This document shows, piece after piece, positions 41,757 through 48,936 of a DNA stretch of 64,000 bases. The position numbers and the translations under genes are program-made. How positions within the stretch are numbered: the first letter of the stretch is position 1; every line of letters begins with the position of its first letter. Under the pieces are notes generated by a model. The model ran no database searches and had not been told where the DNA came from. It saw only the letters and a program-made list of their open reading frames with translations. Source of the stretch: Sphingomonas sp. TREG-RG-20F-R18-01 (GTDB lineage: Bacteria > Pseudomonadota > Alphaproteobacteria > Sphingomonadales > Sphingomonadaceae); contig NZ_JAKNQQ010000009.1 in assembly GCF_022662475.1 (NCBI RefSeq), forward strand, positions 1 through 64,000, in the 5' to 3' direction.

Positions 41757-42742
41757 GCGAAGCTCTAACGGAAGTTATTTCGAGTCCGCCATATAGCGAC
41801 GGATTTGATCCCTTGGCAGTATCACGGGCCGCCTTGGACAGGCTTCCGCTGTCGGACACGCTTTCTCGGCCCCAAGCCAAGCGTCTTCGCCAGCGATTCG
41901 ATGAGTATGTGCAAAGCCTCGTCGCTTACCGTGAGCGTTTGGACCCGGTGCGCGACCCTGACGCCAGCTTTGATCCGTCGAACCCTGACACCATCGGACG
42001 CTTAGTGGTGCTGGGGCTTCTCGCACAAGATCGCGTGCTACTTAGCGAATTACGACCGACCTATGGATCGGGCATTTACGCGATTTACTACGTCGGACAG
42101 CATCCGGCGTACACGGAAATCTCGGGGACTGAAACGCCGATCTACGTAGGAAAAGCAGACCCTGACGAACCTAGAGCGGCCACCCCCCGCGAGCAGGGTG
42201 TTCGGCTGTTTGGTAGGCTTGCCGACCATCGCGGGGCTGTCCGCGAAGTAGAGAAATATGCGACCGATAACAGCGATCCGAATCCACTATTAGTTAAAGA
42301 CTTCGAATGTCGCCGCCTTGTCTGCGCCACCAACGCGCAGCTAGTAGCAGAGCGACATCTTATTGATATGTTCAAACCCGCCTGGAACTCGGAAACCAAG
42401 ATTTGTTTCGGTATTTCAAAGCACGGCGATAGCTCTGAGACTCGCCGGAATAAAAAGAGTCCTTGGGACGTTTTGCACCCCGGGCGCGATTGGGCGATGT
42501 CGAGCCCGGTTCGGGATGGCATGACCCCCGATACAGTCACAGCTAAATTAGCCGAACACTTCATAGCTCACGTGCCACATCGTGACTTGGAGGGTGTTAT
42601 TGAAAACATGCTCGACACGTTCCGCCAAATCGCGCGCGCGACTCCCGAGGTTTCCGAAGCCGCAGCAGAGACGGACGAAGTTGCTGCGGCGCAAGCTGAA
42701 GATGCGCGCGACGAACGGAATCATGGTGACGCGGACGAATAA
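41702..42742 (+). CDS. Eco29kI-like GIY-YIG restriction endonuclease
   Basis: A 346-residue nuclease from the ATG at 41702, inside the methyltransferase end. The GIY-YIG core is clear: GIYAIYYVG with Tyr126, PIYVGKAD with Tyr148, GRLADH with Arg172 and His176, AERHLIDMF with Glu217 and PAWN with Asn229. The Arg-His (4) and Glu-Asn (12) spacings match the catalytic set reported for Eco29kI. Eco29kI is about 214 residues; this protein has an extra N-terminal helical segment of about 80 residues and a C-terminal acidic extension. It likely cuts DNA with CCGCGG-like specificity, though specificity is not proven. Confidence 0.9.
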   Translation: MARGTSRESKRAEKERRLGEALTEVISSPPYSDGFDPLAVSRAALDRLPLSDTLSRPQAKRLRQRFDEYVQSLVAYRERLDPVRDPDASFDPSNPDTIGRLVVLGLLAQDRVLLSELRPTYGSGIYAIYYVGQHPAYTEISGTETPIYVGKADPDEPRAATPREQGVRLFGRLADHRGAVREVEKYATDNSDPNPLLVKDFECRRLVCATNAQLVAERHLIDMFKPAWNSETKICFGISKHGDSSETRRNKKSPWDVLHPGRDWAMSSPVRDGMTPDTVTAKLAEHFIAHVPHRDLEGVIENMLDTFRQIARATPEVSEAAAETDEVAAAQAEDARDERNHGDADE

Positions 42743-42746
42743 GCCG

Positions 42747-43094
42747 ATCCGCATCCTCACCGCGTCGCCGCCCAGCAACAATCCGCGCATCATTGCCGGC
42801 CTCGCCGGCAGGATGATGGAGGCAATGTATCAGCCTGGGGGCGTTTATACGAAGTGCGGCGTGCTGCTCGAGGAGCTGCTGCCGCAGGGCGCGGGGCAGG
42901 GGGACCTTTTCGCAGTCGAGGATCCGCGTGCGCCCGGGTTGCTGGCGGCCATGGATGGCCTCAACGATCGGTTCGGCCGCAGGACGGTTGGGATTGCTGC
43001 GCAAGGGTTCGGCGCGCGCGCGTTCGATACGAAGCGGAACCAGAAAAGTCCGGCATGGACGACGCGGATCGGCGAAATCCCAATAGCCCGTTAG
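42747..43094 (+). pseudogene. umuC: umuC 3' remnant (DUF4113 domain)
   Basis: This frame encodes KCGVLLEELLPQGAGQGDLF, then DPRAPGLLAAMDGLNDRFG and a terminal TTRIGEIP. That is the C-terminal DUF4113 region of UmuC-type Y-family polymerase subunits. The polymerase core (about 300 residues) is missing. The fragment begins a few bases after the endonuclease stop. It is a truncated relic, probably left when the restriction operon or another element inserted. No matching 5' part is visible upstream of the operon. Confidence 0.82.
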
Positions 43095-43141
43095 CCGGGC
43101 GGCTAGAGCAAAGCCTTCCAGATACGGCTCGGCGCATCGGC

Positions 43142-43167
43142 AAAAAAAGGCCGCCCAAAGGACGGCC
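43142..43167 (-). terminator. Intrinsic terminator (minus strand)
   Basis: On the minus strand an 8-bp stem (GGCCGTCC / GGGCGGCC, with one G-T pair) and a 3-base loop are followed by seven T. It is about 340 bp beyond the end of the minus-strand gene at 43504. It terminates that transcript or one from an unrecognised short gene between them. Confidence 0.75.
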
Positions 43168-43503
43168 GGGAAGTTTTAGGAGAGGATGCCTGAAAGGCGT
43201 CCCTTTGCTGCACCTGCGAACAGACAATCGCAAGTGCAATCGATGCACCGGCAGTTGCGCTGGGCACTGTCCAGATCCTTTAAGCTCACGTCAGGGATCG
43301 TTCCTTAACAGCGATCTTGGCAAGACGTTTGTTTGCGCAAGTGAACGGACCAATTGTGGTGGCGGACCATCCCCCTTTCGGGAAGCAAATAGATATAGCC
43401 AATCGTTGCGCGGCGTCGCCGTTTTACCGGATCAGCGGTGTATCAGGAATGTCGGAGTTTGGCGGAAAGCGGCTTGGCAAATTCGGCGAAGGTATAAAGT
43501 GGG
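43168..43503. other. Gene-poor gap
   Basis: No supported CDS. A minus-strand stretch around 43180-43260 reads as a short hydrophobic peptide from a GTG but lacks a clear ribosome site. The plus-strand frame 43317-43538 has no protein-like character. Confidence 0.4.
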
Positions 43504-44082
43504 TTAGCTCGCCGGCCCTTCCTCGCGAATACAGGTAAAGCCATCCATCGGGTTTCTCGAAACCTGCTTCTGTGCGGTACATCGCCGCAGGTTTCCGAAC
43601 ATGGATACGGCCAACGAACGCAGGCCCGTGGCCGCTTCGTTGTAATACGGCGTGGCAGCCAAGAACTCACCTTTGTAGGAGGCGATCTGGGACGATGTCA
43701 GGCGACTGCACTTTACAAGTGTCGCGACAATCCCCTTCTCACTATTATGCCAGCTGGCATCGGAACCGGGCTTAGCCTGATAAGCAGTATAATCGCCGAG
43801 GCTGCAAGAGTCTGGCATCTTCAAAGAGATTGGAAAGGAAAATGTCCTGATGAGCTCCCTCCCATTATCCTCATACGTGATCGTTAGTTGGCCATCCGCA
43901 GAGGGCCAACTCAATCGAGCTATCGCCCTACAGGGTGCATAATGCAAAACAGCCACGGGTGGATCACGCACGATACAGTCTTCGCGTTCCAATTTGAATG
44001 GGCCATGCGCAGCAACGGGGGTCTTTTGCAGATCACGAAGGACGTAATCTTGAGCGATGAAGGCGAGCAAGGCGAACACCAA
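43504..44082 (-). CDS. Hypothetical membrane-anchored or exported protein
   Basis: A 192-residue protein beginning with a hydrophobic segment (MVFALLAFIAQDYVL) likely to be a membrane anchor or uncleaved signal. The remainder contains seven or so cysteines (DCIVRD, YAPCRAIARL, DSCSLGD, VKCSRL, RRCTAQK, FTCIREE) and WPSADGQLTITYEDNGRELI, suggesting a disulfide-stabilised periplasmic domain. I do not recognise a family. It lies between the umuC relic and the IS110 element with lower GC than its surroundings, so it may have arrived separately. Confidence 0.6.
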   Translation of the reverse strand: MVFALLAFIAQDYVLRDLQKTPVAAHGPFKLEREDCIVRDPPVAVLHYAPCRAIARLSWPSADGQLTITYEDNGRELIRTFSFPISLKMPDSCSLGDYTAYQAKPGSDASWHNSEKGIVATLVKCSRLTSSQIASYKGEFLAATPYYNEAATGLRSLAVSMFGNLRRCTAQKQVSRNPMDGFTCIREEGPAS

Positions 44083-44430
44083 TCGAGGCTATCTGCAAAA
44101 ACGACCGTCCGCAATCGGGATGCCCAATTTCACTCGCGAACGGCGGAAGTTGGGCGCAAGCAGCGGTGGCATGAACCACGCAGCAGGCATAGCCGACGGA
44201 ATCCGATCTGATATTTGGCGGAAGTCGTTCTCCTGCGTGGGCTGGGTCAATGCCGGGCACAAGGTTCGTTCCGAGGTCGAATGCATCGCCTCACGATGGG
44301 TGTCCGTGGCAGGCGCTGCCTCAATGTCACTGCCGCGCGGGTCGAGGCCGCAACGATCGCTACGAGGTCAACTCCGGCGCGCGTCCCGGCAAGGACGCCT
44401 CCCGTTGGGGAGCCTGAGCGAGGAAGGCGC
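44083..44430. other. Gene-poor gap beside IS110
   Basis: No frame on either strand looks coding. The right part (about 44360-44430) is probably the non-coding end of the IS110-family element, whose termini lack obvious inverted repeats and cannot be placed by eye. Confidence 0.4.
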
Positions 44431-45453
44431 CTATCCGGCAGCTCTCCACTCGAATTCGGTGCCATCCGTCCAGATGGCGTGCATCATCACCGCGAGCTTG
44501 CGCGCAACCGCAACCTGAGCCTTCTTCATCCCGCTGCGCTCTTTCAGCCGCAATCCCCATTCCCGCAATGGCGTAGGCTTGGTGACACGGGTGAGTATGA
44601 CGGTCGCCGCCTCGAACAGATAGGCTCGCGTCATGCTATCGCCGGTTTTCGTAATCCGCCCGCTCCAATCGACTTCGCCGGACTGATGCGTCCGAGGCGT
44701 TAGGCCAAGGTACGGGCCAACATCGTCGGAACGCTTGAACCGCGCAGGATCTTCGATGGTCGAGTAGAAAGCGAGCGCCGAGAGGTACCCAACGCCGGGT
44801 ACGGTCATGAGCCGCGATAACGTAGCATTCCCACGTATCACGGCTTGTAGCTGTCGTTCATACGTCCGTATCTGTTCTGCGACAGTTTCAAGAACGACCA
44901 GGATGGGAGCCGCAAAAGCCGCGTAGGCTGGATCGAGCTCCATGGCCGCAACGGCCCGACCTTTGAAAGTCTTGCCTGCGGTTTTCGTGATGATGAGCCC
45001 GAAGCGTTTGACCGCTCCGCGCAATGTATTCTCGAGCGTTCTCCGGGTCACCATCAGCATACGGCGAGCGAGGAGGAGGCTACGGATAGCCTGCGCCGAT
45101 GCACCGCGCACCCACGCCTCCTTATACCAGCCCACCCGAACGAGTTCGGCCAAACCTTTGGCATCATTGCGGTCGGTTTTGTTCTGCCTAGCGGACAGAA
45201 CCTTGTGCGCATGACGGGTTTCGATGCACACCACTGGCAGATTGGCTGCTTCCATCGCACGGAAAAGAAGCGCCGAGGTCTGGCCAGTCTCGATCGCAAC
45301 CCGTTCGGCATCGTCCGCGTGCCTTTGGATGCATGCAACCAGCTCATTGGGCAAGCTTCGTACCTTGCCTTCATAGCGGACTTTGCCGTCAGCGCCCAAT
45401 ACGCGCACACTGGTTTCCGCCAGCGACACATCAAGGCCTACATAACTCGTCAT
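44431..45453 (-). CDS. IS110-family transposase
   Basis: A 340-residue DEDD transposase. The N-terminal RuvC-like domain starts MTSYVGLDVSLAETSVRVLG and has KTDRNDAKGLAELVRVGWYK near residue 100. The C-terminal domain carries LMTVPGVGYLSALAFYSTI near 217 with the catalytic Ser region, and DVGPYLGLTPRTHQSG near 249. The start at 45453 (the Met before TSYVG) is preferred to the longer frame at 45504. It appears intact. The element's non-coding flanks on both sides likely include the structured guide (bridge) RNA known for this family, but its limits are not determined here. Confidence 0.93.
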   Translation of the reverse strand: MTSYVGLDVSLAETSVRVLGADGKVRYEGKVRSLPNELVACIQRHADDAERVAIETGQTSALLFRAMEAANLPVVCIETRHAHKVLSARQNKTDRNDAKGLAELVRVGWYKEAWVRGASAQAIRSLLLARRMLMVTRRTLENTLRGAVKRFGLIITKTAGKTFKGRAVAAMELDPAYAAFAAPILVVLETVAEQIRTYERQLQAVIRGNATLSRLMTVPGVGYLSALAFYSTIEDPARFKRSDDVGPYLGLTPRTHQSGEVDWSGRITKTGDSMTRAYLFEAATVILTRVTKPTPLREWGLRLKERSGMKKAQVAVARKLAVMMHAIWTDGTEFEWRAAG

Positions 45454-45531
45454 GGGGTTCTCCGACACTTGCAGTGGCGGCAGCGCCACCTGGCGATGAT
45501 GCATCAGGCGGGCGGTCGCTGTTACCCCATG

Positions 45532-45618
45532 TTACCCGAAGGGCAGAGACCCGAAGGGGCTCGGTGTAGCGCAAGCGGAATAGAGCCCGGCCCCGCCCGC
45601 CAGGGCGGGGAGACGCCC
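45532..45618 (+). repeat. Repeat family B, copy 1
   Basis: About 87 bp with the core GAGACCCGAAGGGGCTCGGT, then AGCGCAAGCGGAATAGAGC, a GC-rich hairpin and GAGACGCCC. It matches 54242-54327. Copy 1 has the stem CCCCGCCC/GGGCGGGG; copy 2 has CCCGGC/GCCGGG, so both arms changed together. It lies between the IS110 gene and the next plus-strand gene. Confidence 0.75.
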
Positions 45619-45706
45619 GCAATTGACGATATCGCGGCTTGCGTATGGTGGTTGATCGGGTGTCAGATTGACTGGCAGCGTCCTCTCGGCAGCACAGGAA
45701 AAGGCT

Positions 45707-46189
45707 ATGGCTACCAAGACGCGTCTACGAACGATGGACGAGATAGATGAAACATTGATTTCGGGGCTCGAGAGATCGGTCAGGCTTTTGCACGGTGTGG
45801 ATACGAGTTTGCTTCACCTGACGGATTTCGGGAAGGTCTCTACGCTCGACGAAAGCCAAGTGGCCGCGTTGATGCCCATGCTCAATGATATGGCGCATGG
45901 TAATACGATAACGTGCGAGCAGGTCTTAGGCGGGTTGGACCTGTTGCGAACTACGCGTCGTAGCATGGCGAGGATCGAGCGGAGGAACCGACGGCTTAAC
46001 GCGATGCTGTTCTGTGCCCTTGGTGTGATTGTCGTAGAGACCTTCTTGGTTGGCTATTATCAGGCCAGACCGCGTGTTGAATGGGTGCAGGTTTGTGGAG
46101 CGGATGGTTGCCGACCGCCAGTACCGCTCAGTCAGGTACAACGTCCTGAAGACCGGCAACCTTCCCGATCGGTGAGGTCTGCGCAGTAG
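45707..46189 (+). CDS. Hypothetical protein with one membrane segment
   Basis: A 160-residue protein from the ATG at 45707 (AAAAGG upstream). Residues 1-95 are helical and polar. A basic stretch (RRSMARIERRNRRLN) precedes a single membrane helix (AMLFCALGVIVVETFLVGYY near 105-124). A short periplasmic tail contains two cysteines (VCGADGCRPP). The Arg-rich preface suggests the N-terminus is cytoplasmic. Not recognised. Confidence 0.65.
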   Translation: MATKTRLRTMDEIDETLISGLERSVRLLHGVDTSLLHLTDFGKVSTLDESQVAALMPMLNDMAHGNTITCEQVLGGLDLLRTTRRSMARIERRNRRLNAMLFCALGVIVVETFLVGYYQARPRVEWVQVCGADGCRPPVPLSQVQRPEDRQPSRSVRSAQ

Positions 46190-46214
46190 CGGCGGTGTGA
46201 GACATGACGAGAGC

Positions 46215-46233
46215 GGGGCGGCAGCGCCGCCCC
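46215..46233. terminator. GC-rich hairpin between convergent genes
   Basis: GGGGCGGC-AGC-GCCGCCCC, a perfect 8-bp stem with a 3-base loop, lies between the stops of the convergent genes at 46189 and 46242. Neither side has a T tract, so it may act as a bidirectional transcript-stabilising or weak terminator structure. Confidence 0.5.
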
Positions 46234-46241
46234 GTCGCTGG

Positions 46242-46385
46242 TCACTCTTCCCAGAGCGGCTTGAGCTTGCGGGTCCGTTTGCGAGCGGGCCGGGGTGCCG
46301 CGGGCATCCCGTTGATCGCGATCTCCGCTTGGATGCTGGCCAGTTCCGCGAGCCATGTTTGGGTGCGTGCGGTTTGAATGTTCAT
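46242..46385 (-). CDS. Small hypothetical basic protein
   Basis: A 47-residue protein starting MNIQTARTQTWLAELASIQA with an excellent ribosome site (AAGGAGGATCAG directly before the ATG). The C-terminal half is strongly basic (RPARKRTRKLKPLWEE), suggesting nucleic-acid binding. The in-frame extension to 46676 is not needed and crosses repeat A1. No family recognised. Confidence 0.65.
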   Translation of the reverse strand: MNIQTARTQTWLAELASIQAEIAINGMPAAPRPARKRTRKLKPLWEE

Positions 46386-46441
46386 CTGATCCTCCTTCTG
46401 TTCGCTTGAGACAGAGGCGGGCTGACGATCGGGCGGGGTCG

Positions 46442-46566
46442 GGGTCACAGGACCGCGAAGCGGCCGCGTAGCGGGGCGTGGGGGTGCCGATTTTGTCGTG
46501 GACGAAGTGGAGCGCAGCGGAATGCACGGCCGCGTCAAAATTGGGGGCACCGCGCATCCTTGACGC
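46442..46566 (+). repeat. Repeat family A, copy 1
   Basis: The left part reads GGACCGCGAAGCGGCCGCG, AGCGGGGCGTGGGGG and CCGATTTTG. A 40-base variable loop follows, then CAAAATTGGGGG, ACCGCGCATCCTTGA. Copies 2 and 3 are at 48668 and 49258. The ATTTTG/CAAAAT arms pair. It fills the gap between the VbhA-like gene and the 47-residue gene. Confidence 0.8.
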
Positions 46567-46675
46567 CGGCCCCGCCCGGTCGTCACGATGGAACGGCGTC
46601 GACGACAGAGCCTTTCCGGCGTTGGTGGGGCAGGGGAGGCCGCCACACAGCGCACTCCCTTCTGCCTCCGCGCCA

Positions 46676-46885
46676 TCAGGGAAGCTGGACGGTCTGCGAT
46701 GCGAGGATCGCACCGGTCAGCGCGTCGCTGTCGATCTCGCCGGCGATGTAGCGGGCATTGAGCTGCTCGATCTCGTCGGAAAGGATGCCGCCTTCGTGGC
46801 GGACGTTGCCGCGTGCGAAGTCCACCTCACGGTGACGGCGCGCGCGCTCGGTTGCGCTGATCTGGTTGATCGTTTCGGTGGTCAT
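46676..46885 (-). CDS. VbhA-like antitoxin domain protein
   Basis: A 69-residue protein whose C-terminal half, LNARYIAGEIDSDALTGAIL, matches the antitoxin VbhA domain. In VbhT/VbhA systems this helix carries the inhibitory motif that blocks a Fic-domain AMPylating toxin. AAAGGA precedes the ATG. No Fic toxin gene is visible within the window, so this may be an orphan antitoxin or may serve a toxin elsewhere on the replicon. Neighbouring genes are other small plasmid proteins. Confidence 0.75.
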   Translation of the reverse strand: MTTETINQISATERARRHREVDFARGNVRHEGGILSDEIEQLNARYIAGEIDSDALTGAILASQTVQLP

Positions 46886-46910
46886 GATGCGATCCTTTCG
46901 GGATGGGAAA

Positions 46911-46934
46911 GCCCCGACGGCTGTGCGTCGGGGC
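46911..46934 (-). terminator. Terminator-like hairpin after the DUF3768 gene
   Basis: A perfect 9-bp stem GCCCCGACG / CGTCGGGGC with a 6-base loop, followed on the minus strand by TTTCCC. It begins 8 bp beyond the DUF3768 stop and precedes the VbhA-like start. Confidence 0.65.
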
Positions 46935-46942
46935 GGTCTGCG

Positions 46943-47335
46943 TCATCGTTCGTCGACGCGCATGATGGTGAGGACGCGCGTGGTCTGAAAGGGATCGGCC
47001 GGATCCTCCGAGCCTGCGGTCAGGTCGAGGTTGTAATAGTCGATCTTCCAGTAACAGGGGACGCCTGCGAACTCGAACTTGCCCATGTCGTGTTCGCCGT
47101 GCGGGTTGATCGCCTCGTCGAAGGCGTCGAAGTCGCGCACCTCACGCAGGATCCGGGCGCGGTTATGCCATCCCCGGAACAGGCTGACGTCGCCGACCAG
47201 CTCGGCGATCCCGATCGTCATCACCACGCGGTTGTTGCCGGGAGCGGTGATGCGTTCGCGTAGCCAGTCGTTGAGACGGGCGATTTCGCTGACGCCACCT
47301 TTGGCGCGGTCCGAATGAGGCGTGTGCTCGGCCAT
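46943..47335 (-). CDS. DUF3768 domain protein
   Basis: A 130-residue protein of the DUF3768 family, common on alphaproteobacterial plasmids and of unknown function. Characteristic parts are ARLNDWLRERI near the start, VVMTIGIAEL near 38, DFDAFDEAINPHGEHDMGKFE near 67-87, and VPCYWKIDYYN. GAGGAGACC lies just before the ATG at 47335. The longer frame to 47734 overlaps a plus-strand gene and is not supported. Confidence 0.82.
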   Translation of the reverse strand: MAEHTPHSDRAKGGVSEIARLNDWLRERITAPGNNRVVMTIGIAELVGDVSLFRGWHNRARILREVRDFDAFDEAINPHGEHDMGKFEFAGVPCYWKIDYYNLDLTAGSEDPADPFQTTRVLTIMRVDER

Positions 47336-47584
47336 GATGGTCTCCTCGTCCTGACCCCGCCAATCGGGGTCGTTCGACAGGCGACAGGACTGCCGGGGCA
47401 TAGTTCGCCCGGCGCACCCGTAGGGTCGAAACGCAGTGGAGAAGCCCGCTTGTCGGGCTTGCGCGGGTGGACGCCCCGGCGAGGACCGAGAGCCCGAACA
47501 CCCACTGATTGGCGACAAGGGGTGAGACCATTTCCGCAAGGCCCACGCTGGACTGCTGCGTCGATCGAGGCGTATCGTTCGGCC

Positions 47585-47911
47585 ATGGAAACGGCTGCCA
47601 ACATTGTCACCCTGTGGCCCCGCTGGATGGAGAGCGCCGGTGAGATGCTGCGTATGAAGGCTTTGGTCCGGACGCGCTGCTGCGGCTGCGGGACGTTGAT
47701 GCGGGCCGACCTCGACGACATCGTGGCACGGCATGGCCCCGGCTATTCGCTGGTCGACAAGCTGGAGCGGTGCCGGATGGTCGAGTGTATCAGCTCGACC
47801 TTTTATCTGGCCTCGCGGACCTATGGCGGCCGGTGGACAACGTTGCTGCGCGATCCGAGACTGGTGGCGGCCTTCGAGGAGCTACCGCCTGTGCGGACGG
47901 CACGCGGCTGA
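47585..47911 (+). CDS. Hypothetical protein with four clustered cysteines
   Basis: A 108-residue protein on the opposite strand to its neighbours. It contains RTRCCGCGTLMRADLDDIVARHG near residue 30 and CRMVEC near 62. The spacing of two cysteine pairs could form a zinc ribbon. The rest is helical, with YGGRWTTLLRDPRLVAAFEEL near the end. Not recognised. Hairpins follow its stop. Confidence 0.6.
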   Translation: METAANIVTLWPRWMESAGEMLRMKALVRTRCCGCGTLMRADLDDIVARHGPGYSLVDKLERCRMVECISSTFYLASRTYGGRWTTLLRDPRLVAAFEELPPVRTARG

Positions 47912-47996
47912 CCGCTCGGCTTGCCTTGAAGCGGTAACGATTGAGGCGTATATAGTCCGGGCTGCGATAGCGTACTCCGGTACGTCATTTCCTGAG

Positions 47997-48057
47997 CCCC
48001 GGATGTTAGCGCGTCCGGGGTTCAAATTTTAAGGACACCCGGTGTTAGCGCACCGGG
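47997..48057 (+). repeat. Twin hairpins sharing a GTTAGCGC loop
   Basis: Two adjacent hairpins: CCCCGGA-TGTTAGCGCG-TCCGGGG (47997-48020) and CCCGGTG-TTAGCG-CACCGGG (48038-48057). The GTTAGCGC word is conserved between them, while a stem pair differs compensatorily (A-T against T-A near the loop). The first is followed by TTCAAATTTT and may terminate the plus-strand gene at 47585. Confidence 0.65.
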
Positions 48058-48072
48058 CATCCCCACCTCGGC

Positions 48073-48324
48073 CTAGTGGCGCGACAGCTCGATGATTTTC
48101 ACCACCAAGCTGAGGATCGCGACGACGAGCGTCGCGGTGCCGAGAACCAATGCTACGACAGTTTCAACTCCGATATAGATCACCTCCTTCGACCGCCCGA
48201 GCTGGGCGGCCGAGGGCCGGATAGGACCTATGGGCCGGTCGGGCCAGCGGCATGTGGGGGGCGCCGGATCATCCGGGCTGGGTGAGGATGCGGTGGGCAT
48301 CGAGGATACGCTGTGCGACTTCAT
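48073..48324 (-). CDS. Small membrane protein, start uncertain
   Basis: The last ~36 residues form a membrane helix (ETVVALVLGTATLVVAILSL) ending KIIELSRH. An in-frame ATG gives 83 residues, but its first half is low-complexity Pro/Ser and overlaps the next gene by 56 bp. A near-perfect Shine-Dalgarno (AAGGAGGTGATC, minus strand 48189-48178) lies just before the helix, without ATG, GTG or TTG at normal spacing; ATC at 48174 has 8-base spacing. The true product may be a ~34-residue peptide, similar in form to small membrane toxins, but this is only inference. Confidence 0.5.
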   Translation of the reverse strand: MKSHSVSSMPTASSPSPDDPAPPTCRWPDRPIGPIRPSAAQLGRSKEVIYIGVETVVALVLGTATLVVAILSLVVKIIELSRH

Positions 48325-48610
48325 CGCTGCGCTGCTGGGCGCGGATGATCGGGACGGCGTGCCCGCGAGCGGCGCGTTCGGTTAGCTTGGCGATCTCGGC
48401 AGTGATGGTGGCGGCGTGTGCGTCGATGTCCGACTGCGGCCATGCGTGCAGTACGCCGTGGAGCTGGTTCTCGATTTCCTGATCGAAGCAGGTCTCGTGA
48501 TCGAGTACCTCCTCGAGCTGGCGGATCGTCGCGAACCCGTCGCGCTGGGCTGGCCAGTAGCCGGTCTCATGCGGGGCGAAGTACCGGATGCGGGTATTGA
48601 TGTCAGTCAT
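48269..48610 (-). CDS. Hypothetical protein
   Basis: A 113-residue, mostly helical protein starting MTDINTRIRYFAPHETGYWP. Residues 40-105 are acidic/Ala-rich helices (ATITAEIAKLTERAARGHAV). No cysteine cluster or membrane segment is present. The start at 48610 is favoured over the extended frame, whose extra residues are Pro/Arg-rich and lie in repeat A2. Not recognised; one of a run of small minus-strand plasmid genes. Confidence 0.6.
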   Translation of the reverse strand: MTDINTRIRYFAPHETGYWPAQRDGFATIRQLEEVLDHETCFDQEIENQLHGVLHAWPQSDIDAHAATITAEIAKLTERAARGHAVPIIRAQQRSDEVAQRILDAHRILTQPG

Positions 48611-48667
48611 TGGTATGTCCTCCAGTTCGTCGAAATGACGGGGAGGATGGGGAGGTCTGGCGCACGT

Positions 48668-48786
48668 CGGGTCAGGGACCGCGCAAGCGGCCGCGCCAGC
48701 GGGGCGTGGTGGAGCCGATTTTCTTGGGCAGGCCCACTTGGGCCTGTTCACGAAAATTGGGGGACCGCGAATCCTTGAGGCGACGT
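48668..48786 (+). repeat. Repeat family A, copy 2
   Basis: Same core as copies 1 and 3: GTCAGGGACCGCG, AGCGGCCGCGCCAGCGGGGC, CCGATTTTC, a variable hairpin loop (GGGCAGGCCCACTTGGGCCTG), GAAAATTGGGGG, ACCGCG, ATCCTTGAGGCGA. The ATTTTC/GAAAAT arms pair, replacing ATTTTG/CAAAAT in copy 1. It lies in a 326-bp gene-free gap between 48611 and 48936. Confidence 0.8.
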
Positions 48787-48907
48787 GCGCCAGACCTCAT
48801 GCTGGGAGGCCATAGGGAAGAGTTTTTCAGACTACGTCCGGCTTTGCCGGTCCCTGCGCCGAGCATGGCGTAGCCACGCACAGGTGCTGCTTCTCTCGGC
48901 GGTGAGC

Positions 48908-48932
48908 AAAAAAAGGGGGCCGAAGCCCCCTT
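48908..48932 (-). terminator. Strong intrinsic terminator (minus strand)
   Basis: On the minus strand AAGGGGGC-TTCG-GCCCCCTT followed by further T residues: an 8-bp stem with a stable UUCG tetraloop and a seven-T tail. It starts directly after the stop of the gene at 48937. Confidence 0.9.
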
Positions 48933-48936
48933 GGTG

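Noticed and set aside
42582..43094. A 170-residue complete gene after the restriction endonuclease
   Set aside because: Its first ~55 codons lie inside the endonuclease in another frame. Only the C-terminal part matches UmuC, so it is treated as a relic.
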